NCBI GenBank assembly: GCA_934755305.1 | Contig: CAKVLD010000050.1 | Coordinates: 1 to 21,433 of the forward strand | Length of the DNA stretch: 21,433 nt | Direction: 5' to 3' | DNA from: an uncultured Clostridium sp. | GTDB taxonomy: Bacteria; Bacillota; Clostridia; Clostridiales; Clostridiaceae | Position numbers and translations under genes: made by a program | Part shown: one piece after another, positions 16,601-21,433 of the stretch | Position numbering within the stretch: position 1 is the first letter of the stretch | Layout of the letters: every line of letters starts with the position of its first letter | The notes under the pieces: model-generated | The model's database searches: none | The model's input: only the letters and a program-made list of their open reading frames with translations | Told to the model about the DNA's origin: nothing

Positions 16601-17983
16601 TTATTCTAATTCTAAAATTACTTTGCGGTTTATTTTCTTCATAAATATTGTAGCAATCATGCATGATAAGATTTCTGCGATAATAAATGTCGTCCAGACT
16701 GTCCATATCATATCATTTGACTGACGTGCAAGGAATGAAAATCCCCATGCAACAGGTAATACAAATAAAAATTGTCTTAAGACAGATATTATTAATGATT
16801 CTAAACCACTGTCAAGGGCCTGAAAAATCCCCTGGTATGCTATGTTAATTCCTGCAAAAACAAAACTTAAAGATATTATTCTCATTGCGCTTATGCAAAG
16901 AGCTTGTGTCTCACCAGATAAACCAAATAGTGCAGAGAATGGTACTGCAAAAATCTCAATGATGGCTAAACCTATAATCATAATAATAACTGTATAGATT
17001 AGACCATATTTAATTCCATCCTTCACTCTGCCTTTGCTTCGCATTCCATGATTGAATGATATAATAGGCGTAATAGCATCACGAAGTCCAAAAGCAGCAA
17101 ATAAAATAAATTGTTGTACCCTATAGTACAGACCATAAGCCGTAACTGCTGACTCACTGATATTACCTAGAATAATGTTCATTCCATAAGTCATAATCGA
17201 CATAAGTGCTTGTGCGATAATAGCAGGAAGTCCAATAGAATAAATTGATCTAATAATTTTTAAGTCAGGTTTCATATATTGTAGACCATTTGAAACTTCC
17301 TTATTCTTTCTTATATGAAATACGAAACCTAGCAAAGCAGATACTATCTGACCAATAATTGTGGCATAAGCCGCACCTGCTACCCCCATGGAAGGAAGGC
17401 CGAACCATCCATAAATAAGAATTGGATCTAAAATTATATTAACAACTGCACCTGCAATCTGGGCAATTGTTGAGTAAACAGAGTGACCTGTAGCTTGTAA
17501 CAGCTTTTCGAAAATAGAGAAAAACACAATGCCCATAGACATATTACAACATATTTGCAGGTAAGTAACTACCATTTCCTTGATTTCAGCATTTGTGGTC
17601 TGTGTAGATGCATAGAAATCAGCCCCAAATAACCCAAATAAAAGAAACAGAATATAAATTACAATACCTAAAAATATGGAGTTACCGGCTACTTTGCTTG
17701 CTTTTTCATAATCACCTTGTCCTATACTTTTGGATAATAGCGCATTTGTTCCAACGCCTGTCCCAATTCCGATTGCTATCATTAGCATTTGAACCGGGAA
17801 AGCAAGTGTAAGTGCATTCAAAGCCATTTCTCCATTACCTGGCATATTGGAAACAAATGCACTGTCAACAATATTATATACTGCCTGAAGCATCATAGAG
17901 AGAATCATGGGAATACCCATTGACAGCATAAGCTTATTAATCTTCATCGTTCCTAATTTGTTCATTTTTACTTCTTCTTTCAT
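16601..17983 (-). CDS. MATE-family multidrug/cation efflux transporter
   Basis: This is a 460-residue integral membrane protein with about twelve hydrophobic segments arranged as two related six-helix halves, the MATE (NorM/DinF/MepA-like) pattern. Recognisable stretches are LMLSMGIPMILSMMLQAVYNIVDSAFV near the N-terminus, GIGTGVGTNALLSKSIGQGDYEKA, and in the second half SIGLPAIIAQALMSIMTYGMN and AFGLRDAITPIISFNHGMR. Such proteins export organic cations using an ion gradient; the substrate here is unknown. The start follows AAGGGGG. Parts of the gene are richer in G+C by eye than the fatty-acid operon (one line, 17341-17400, is 50%), and it sits next to insertion-sequence remnants, so lateral acquisition is plausible. 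Confidence 0.93.
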   Translation of the reverse strand: MKEEVKMNKLGTMKINKLMLSMGIPMILSMMLQAVYNIVDSAFVSNMPGNGEMALNALTLAFPVQMLMIAIGIGTGVGTNALLSKSIGQGDYEKASKVAGNSIFLGIVIYILFLLFGLFGADFYASTQTTNAEIKEMVVTYLQICCNMSMGIVFFSIFEKLLQATGHSVYSTIAQIAGAVVNIILDPILIYGWFGLPSMGVAGAAYATIIGQIVSALLGFVFHIRKNKEVSNGLQYMKPDLKIIRSIYSIGLPAIIAQALMSIMTYGMNIILGNISESAVTAYGLYYRVQQFILFAAFGLRDAITPIISFNHGMRSKGRVKDGIKYGLIYTVIIMIIGLAIIEIFAVPFSALFGLSGETQALCISAMRIISLSFVFAGINIAYQGIFQALDSGLESLIISVLRQFLFVLPVAWGFSFLARQSNDMIWTVWTTFIIAEILSCMIATIFMKKINRKVILELE

Positions 17984-18082
17984 GTTAACCCCCTTGAATT
18001 TGTAGGAGACTTTTTAAGGAAAGCTACCATAACCTGTATTCATCGTAATAAGCAGTATGTATTTATTACATAATTACACAAA

Positions 18083-18119
18083 AAAAGGTGTAAATCCACA
18101 ATCTGGATTTACACCTTTT
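18083..18119. terminator. Perfect 16-bp hairpin upstream of the MATE gene
   Basis: Arms AAAAGGTGTAAATCCA (18083-18098) and TGGATTTACACCTTTT (18104-18119) are perfect with loop CAATC. Read on the minus strand it ends CACCTTTTTTTGTG, a good intrinsic terminator, 100 bases before the MATE start. It either ends a lost upstream minus-strand gene or forms a leader attenuator of the MATE gene. Confidence 0.75.
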
Positions 18120-18194
18120 GGCCACTCGACACAAAAATTATAACAATTTTCACAGAAATAAGTCAAACATTTTTTAAGAAAGGTTGTGTCCATT

Positions 18195-18391
18195 ATGGGA
18201 AAGGGCAGAAGATATGATCAAGAATATAAAGATATGATAGTAGACTTATTTAAGTCAGGAATGAGTGTATTAGAGCATCGTTTACGAATATGGTATTACA
18301 GAATCAACAATCAACGGCTGGATTAAAAATGTAAAAGAAATTAAAGTAGATGAAAAATGACTTTGCTAAAGATGAACTTGGCCGTATAAAA
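18195..18391 (+). pseudogene. IS3-family transposase orfA remnant
   Basis: ATG 18195 opens MGKGRRYDQEYKDMIVDLFKSGMSVLE, the usual start of IS3-family OrfA helix-turn-helix proteins. The frame then breaks; the continuation IVYEYGITESTINGWIKNVKEIKVDE, with the typical GITxSTINxW recognition helix, is in another frame, and a third frame gives NDFAKDELGRIKN. At least two small indels have thus inactivated it. OrfB is absent, and the sequence is cut off where the IS256-type element begins. Confidence 0.8.
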
Positions 18392-19235
18392 AATTTTGTG
18401 TAAACAGAATAAAAATAGCTTCTTCTTGGCAATAATCAAAATAACAAATTATTGCAAGAAGGAGTTTTTTATATGGGAAACGTGTCGAAAGAATTATTAA
18501 GAGAATATATTAAGGAGCAACATTTTACTAATGCTAATGAAATATTAGTAGGATTAAAAGAAATGTTTAGAGATGTTCTACAAGAGATATATCAGAGCAA
18601 ATAAGAGAATTATATGGAGTTGATATAAGTGCAGAAACTGTATCAAATATAACAAATAGAATATTACCACTAGTATCTGAATGGCAACATAGACCTTTGG
18701 AGAAAACTTATGCATTCATATTTATGGATGCTATACACTATAAAGTTAGAGAAGATAAACAGATAGTCGTTAAAGCAGCTTATGTGGTGATTGGTGTAAA
18801 TATGGATGGTGAGAAAGAAGTTTTAGGAATATGGATTGGTGCTAACGAGAGTAGTAAGTTTTGGTTATCTGTATTAAATGATCTTAAAAATAGAGGAGTT
18901 CAAAATGTACTTATATTCTGTGTTGATGGTTTAAATGGCTTCAAAGAAGCTATCGGAGCTACATTCCCATTTGCTAGAATTCAAAGATGTATAATACATC
19001 AAATAAGATTTAGTATGAAGTATATTCTATATAAGGATAGAAGGGCTTTTGTAGCTGATTTAAATTAAATATACTATTCAGTGATATTCTTGAAAAAAAT
19101 GCATAATAAAAGGACTCTATAGTTAAGAAACTCTTAACAAAAAATCCTAATAAATATTTGCTGTATTGTATATTATCGCCATACCTTGGGTATAATATAG
19201 GCAACAAAAGTTTTGTTACACTTTCAGACAAAATT
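18392..19235 (+). mobile_element. Internally deleted IS256-family element
   Basis: The left end reads AATTTTGTGTAAACAG (18392). An imperfect inverse match, CTTTCAGACAAAATT, ends at 19235 and is the best candidate for the right end (about 10 of 13 bases agree). A full IS256-type element is about 1.3 kb; this one is about 0.84 kb because parts of the transposase gene are gone. No clear target duplication is seen. The left end directly abuts the IS3 orfA remnant. Confidence 0.6.
18473..19068 (+). pseudogene. IS256-type (mutator) transposase with internal deletion and lost C-terminus
   Basis: The N-terminal piece (ATG 18473 after AAGGAG, stop 18602-18604) reads MGNVSKELLREYIKEQHFTNANEILVGLKEMFRDVLQ, the normal start of these transposases. 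At about 18580-18590 it jumps, in another frame, to TRDISEQIRELYGVDISAETVSNIT, which normally lies about 100 residues later. The catalytic region keeps Asp in FMDAIHYKVRE and Asp in CVDGLNGFKEAI and the C-x2-H pair in RCIIHQ, but stops at AFVADLN, so the third catalytic residue (Glu) and the C-terminus are missing. It is inactive. Confidence 0.88.
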
Positions 19236-19341
19236 ATTTAATAAATGAGATTCGATAATTTTGATTATTTCTAAGAAAAAGATAAGAATACACAAAATTA
19301 TTTACAGGCTCTTATAAAATGAATACTGGAGTTTTAGCGTG

Positions 19342-19372
19342 GTGGTAGAGCATTAAGCTTTATCACTTTTTT
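19342..19372 (+). terminator. GGTGGTA hairpin, copy A
   Basis: GTGGTAGAGC (19342-19351) pairs with GCTTTATCAC (19357-19366) as ten RNA base pairs including two G-U pairs, with loop ATTAA, followed by TTTTTT. It has the form of an intrinsic terminator, but no plus-strand gene ends just before it. A related sequence is at 20644-20675. Confidence 0.65.
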
Positions 19373-19385
19373 ATTCGATTGTAAT

Positions 19386-19421
19386 ATTATAAGGGTAAAC
19401 ATAATGCGCTACCCTTATAAT
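19386..19421 (-). terminator. Terminator of the secreted-protein gene
   Basis: ATTATAAGGGTA (19386-19397) and TACCCTTATAAT (19410-19421) are perfect 12-base arms. They lie just after the stop of the minus-strand gene ending at 19432. There is no long U-tract, so efficiency is uncertain. Confidence 0.6.
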
Positions 19422-19431
19422 ATATGGCATA

Positions 19432-20144
19432 TTACTCAACATCTACTTCAGCTGAATTACCTCCTACATTTAATACTAGTGTAGTTGATCCTCCAGGAAA
19501 CCATACAGGATTACCTGTTACTTGTGCTCTTGCAGGTTGTAAACTTGTTTCTTTTGAACGAACTAATTGAGTTCTTATATTTGAGTAGTTTACTGTACTT
19601 GCATCATATGCCTCTGATATAACATCATTATAATCTCCTTTATTGAGTGTATATGAAGCTTTAAATGCTAGTTTCGCGAAACCTAGGTTAGTATATACAG
19701 TACAGTCACTAACACTAGTATGATATGTGGAACGACTTATTGTTCCACCTTCTATTCCCATTGATGAACGTAAAAAACCAGGTTTTATTAGTTTTGAATT
19801 ATTTTCAAAACTTTCAGTTTCAACAGTAGAATATAAAAATGAACCATCTTTATACACTTTCTTAGTTGTTGTTGTATTTCCAATAGTATAAGTAGTTTCT
19901 TCGAATTCGCTATTTTTAATCATATTATCCCAAGGAATTTGATTTTCTAACTTGTAGATTAATCCATCTATTAATTTTTCAGGTACATTTTCACTTTTAA
20001 GATTAGCTTTAACTCCTTCAATGTCAGTTCTTTGAATTGTTGAGTCAACAGTATTTGTTTTGGCAAAAGCAGTTATTGAAGTTGAACATGTGCTAAATCC
20101 TAGTATTAAACTTGCTAGTAAAGTTGTTAATAATTTTTTTTCAT
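19432..20144 (-). pseudogene. Sec-exported protein of unknown function with A8 frameshift at the start
   Basis: An ATG at 20144, preceded by AAAGGGGAATT, is followed by eight A's (20134-20141 on the plus strand as T8). As written it stops after five codons (M-K-K-N-Y). With one more A the frame continues without interruption: M-K-K-K-LLTTLLASLILGFSTCST-SITAFA-K, a clear signal peptide, and then about 200 residues to the stop at 19432. From position 19923 downwards the frame alone is open for 163 codons. The mature part starts with a helical stretch and then looks beta-rich with many Thr/Ser/Gly, ending GGSTTLVLNVGGNSAEVDVE. I do not recognise the family. The absence of other damage argues for a recent indel, a sequencing error, or slippage-dependent expression. 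It follows the small membrane-protein gene by 25 bases, so the two form an operon. Confidence 0.7.
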
Positions 20145-20169
20145 AAAATAATTCCCCTTTAAATTAAAC

Positions 20170-20334
20170 TTATTTTTTTGATTCTTTGTCTATCTTTTCT
20201 AAGTGTTTAATCAATAAATCAAATGCTAGAATACCTTTTTTCATAAACTTAATTCCTAGAGTGATCATAACAATAAAAATTATTGTTAGAACTAAAACAA
20301 ACATTCCAGGAATTAGATAATACGGATCATGCAT
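20170..20334 (-). CDS. Small single-span membrane protein, 54 residues
   Basis: From ATG 20334, which follows GAGGAGGG by seven bases, the protein has 54 residues. A short N-terminus MHDPYYLIPG leads into one hydrophobic helix (about 10-29, MFVLVLTIIFIVMITLGIKF), then a charged amphipathic tail (KHLEKIDKESKK). An ATG at 20388 is in frame but lies on the promoter -35. I do not recognise the family; size and shape recall small holin-, toxin- or immunity-type proteins, but no diagnostic motif supports any of these. It precedes the exported-protein gene by 25 bases. Confidence 0.75.
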   Translation of the reverse strand: MHDPYYLIPGMFVLVLTIIFIVMITLGIKFMKKGILAFDLLIKHLEKIDKESKK

Positions 20335-20359
20335 AAGTATTCCCTCCTCGTTTTCCTTC

Positions 20360-20388
20360 ATATTACCATACAAGTAATAATATGTCAA
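20360..20388 (-). promoter_or_regulatory. Promoter of the membrane/secreted-protein operon
   Basis: On the minus strand TTGACA (20383-20388) and TAATAT (20360-20365) are 17 bases apart. Transcription would start near 20353, giving a leader of only about 20 bases that contains the ribosome binding site. This supports the start at 20334. Confidence 0.7.
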
Positions 20389-20643
20389 ATAATTTGGGAG
20401 ATACGAAAATTATATTTAATATATAATTGTATTTTATAAATTAAATATAAAACTAAAAAGCATTAAAAATTCATCAATCAGCATGTGATAAAAATAGAAT
20501 TTAGAATGTTTTTGTTTTTTATTCTCACCATTCATATCTATAATGTATAATGTATGATTTATATGTCAAACTATCAATCATAGCCTCGCCCATGACTAAA
20601 TAAGTAAAAAGTTTTCATATCTTGAATAATAAGACTCTTGAAT
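20389..20643. other. AT-rich region without recognisable genes
   Basis: No open frame with a ribosome binding site is seen between the cassette promoter and the second GGTGGTA hairpin. It could hold a small RNA gene ending at that hairpin, but no structured core was identified by eye. Confidence 0.4.
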
Positions 20644-20675
20644 GGTGGTAATGCATAGACTTTATCACCTTTTTT
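20644..20675 (+). terminator. GGTGGTA hairpin, copy B
   Basis: GGTGGTAA (20644-20651) pairs with TTATCACC (20662-20669) over eight base pairs with one G-U, followed by TTTTTT. With copy A it shares TGAATA, then 14 variable bases, then TGGTGGTA, a GCAT, CTTTATCAC and the T-run, in the same orientation. Confidence 0.65.
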
Positions 20676-20897
20676 AATATTCAATAATCCTAATTTCTAG
20701 CAGTCTTTTAATACTAGGTGATAAGATATAGTAATGATTTCGCTAAAAATACCTTTATGAACTCAATAAATTTAACGGTTTTATGCCATTTGTAAGGGTT
20801 AAAAATCTTGTAAGAGTCAAAGATTTGGTATCTAGAAATCAAGAGTACTACATTGATAGAATTTAAGAAAAACATAAATTTTATCTGGAGGTTACTC

Positions 20898-21222
20898 ATG
20901 TATATAAAATTAAATAATGATACTTGGGAAAAATACATAAATGAATATTTTTCTCTTGAAAATAAAATTTCCATAAAACAATTTTGTAAAGAACGTAATA
21001 TTAATCCGAGCTAGAGTTTTTTATCATATAAAAAGAATTGAAGCACGAGATAAACTAATAGTTCTTCAAGCTATTAATTTAAAAACTAGCACTACTAAGA
21101 AAGAAAAGACTTTTTCTGAATCTAAGATAAATGTACAAATTGGAAATACAAATATATCTATTCCTGTTAGTGAAACCACATTAATAAATTCAATAATTAA
21201 GGAATTATTACAAAATGCTTAA
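20898..21222 (+). pseudogene. tnpA: IS66 accessory protein TnpA, frameshifted
   Basis: ATG 20898 follows TGGAGG and opens MYIKLNNDTWEKYINEYFSLE, continuing KISIKQFCKERNINPS to a TAG at 21012-21014. The rest, FYHIKRIEARDKLIVLQAINLK to KELLQNA with stop at 21220-21222, is in the +1 frame, so a single small indel near 21005-21015 breaks the gene. The layout (short N-terminal HTH-like region followed by a basic linker and a C-terminal block before tnpB) is that of IS66 TnpA. Confidence 0.8.
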
Positions 21223-21433
21223 TATAGATAGCGTAGATACAGTTTATCTTGCCTGCGGCTTATGCGGATTTAAGAAAAAGTATTGATGGTTTAGTTATGA
21301 TTGTCCAAAATCAGTTGAAACTCGATCCTTTTGATAAAGCATTATTTGTATTTTGTAATAAAAAGATATTTGGTGTATCTAGTGAAAAAATAGATACTAA
21401 TCAACTATCATTTTTTAATGAAGCAGAAAAACA
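21215..21433 (+). pseudogene. tnpB: IS66 TnpB frameshifted and fused to TnpC fragment
   Basis: ATG 21215 overlaps tnpA by 8 bases and opens MLNIDSVDTVYLACG, a standard IS66 TnpB start. An extra T near 21260 shifts the frame (stop 21284-21286); in the shifted frame the protein continues YADLRKSIDGLVMIVQNQLKLDPFDKALFVFCNKK and then, with no break, IFGVSSEKIDTNQLSFFNEAEK, which belongs to the N-terminal region of the IS66 transposase TnpC. The second half of tnpB and the first part of tnpC are thus deleted. The frame is open at the window edge. Confidence 0.85.

Larger units (their letters stand above)
20792..21433 (+). mobile_element. IS66-family element remnant (left part, runs off the window)
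   Basis: The left end is placed at GTAAGGGTTAAAAATC (20792), since IS66-type ends begin GTAAG; a variant copy TTGTAAGAGTCAAAGAT follows directly at about 20809. The first gene starts about 106 bases inside, as expected for IS66. All three genes of the element are represented but damaged. Confidence 0.7.

Noticed and set aside
19010..19231. 73-residue minus-strand open frame
   Set aside because: It lies antisense to the IS256 remnant and its right end and has no ribosome binding site.
19320..19375. T-box riboswitch, suggested by GGTGGTA before a terminator
   Set aside because: The T-box core continues ACCGCG, which is absent in both copies; upstream sequence shows no specifier stem, and no aminoacyl-tRNA or amino-acid gene follows.
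20170..20334. Naming the 54-residue protein a holin or toxin
   Set aside because: One hydrophobic helix plus a charged tail is too general; there is no family motif and no lysis or antitoxin gene beside it.
20714..20974. 86-residue minus-strand open frame
   Set aside because: It runs antisense through the IS66 left end and tnpA start, with no ribosome binding site.
1..21433. CRISPR array, tRNA or rRNA genes
   Set aside because: No regularly spaced direct repeats of CRISPR type, and no cloverleaf or rRNA-like conserved stretches were seen on either strand.

Overview
The window is AT-rich, with low-GC Firmicute codon use and strong AGGAGG-type ribosome binding sites. It carries a fatty-acid synthesis cluster of the clostridial type (FabK rather than FabI, FabT-like MarR regulator, split acetyl-CoA carboxylase). 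The best guess is a Clostridium sensu stricto chromosome; species cannot be assigned from the sequence alone.

Layout. Positions 1-627 (minus) hold the N-terminal part of a protein with a degenerate DEDD exonuclease domain. ackA follows at 788-1978 (minus), with no pta beside it, then a HutP-family RNA-binding regulator (2485-2901) and a DUF4003-like protein (2981-3913). Positions 4159-13816 (minus) are a complete type II fatty-acid synthesis operon, transcribed fabT-fabH-acpP-fabK-fabD-fabG-fabF-accB-fabZ-accC-accD-accA. It makes malonyl-CoA (AccABCD), loads it on ACP (FabD), starts chains (FabH) and elongates them (FabF, FabG, FabZ, FabK). Its promoter near 13895-13923 overlaps a palindromic FabT-type operator and shares its -35 region with the divergent promoter of a membrane-anchored esterase (13995-14969, plus).

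From about 15100 the window becomes a decayed, mobile-element-rich accessory region. A glycerol-1-phosphate dehydrogenase that has lost its N-terminus abuts a HAD phosphatase that has lost its C-terminal half, which looks like a single deletion joining two genes. A MATE transporter follows (16601-17983, minus), then an IS3-type orfA remnant directly abutted by an internally deleted IS256-type element (18392 to about 19235). Next is a small two-gene minus-strand cassette: a 54-residue single-span membrane protein, then a Sec-exported protein whose start is put out of frame by an A8 tract. The cassette is bracketed by two related GGTGGTA hairpin/terminator sequences. The window ends in an IS66-type element (left end about 20792) with two frameshifts and a tnpB-tnpC deletion fusion.

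The fatty-acid region is conventional. The less ordinary points are the FabT operator/divergent promoter, the HutP lacking expected metal-binding histidines, the HAD/G1PDH deletion fusion, and the membrane/secreted cassette with its homopolymer frameshift and flanking repeats.
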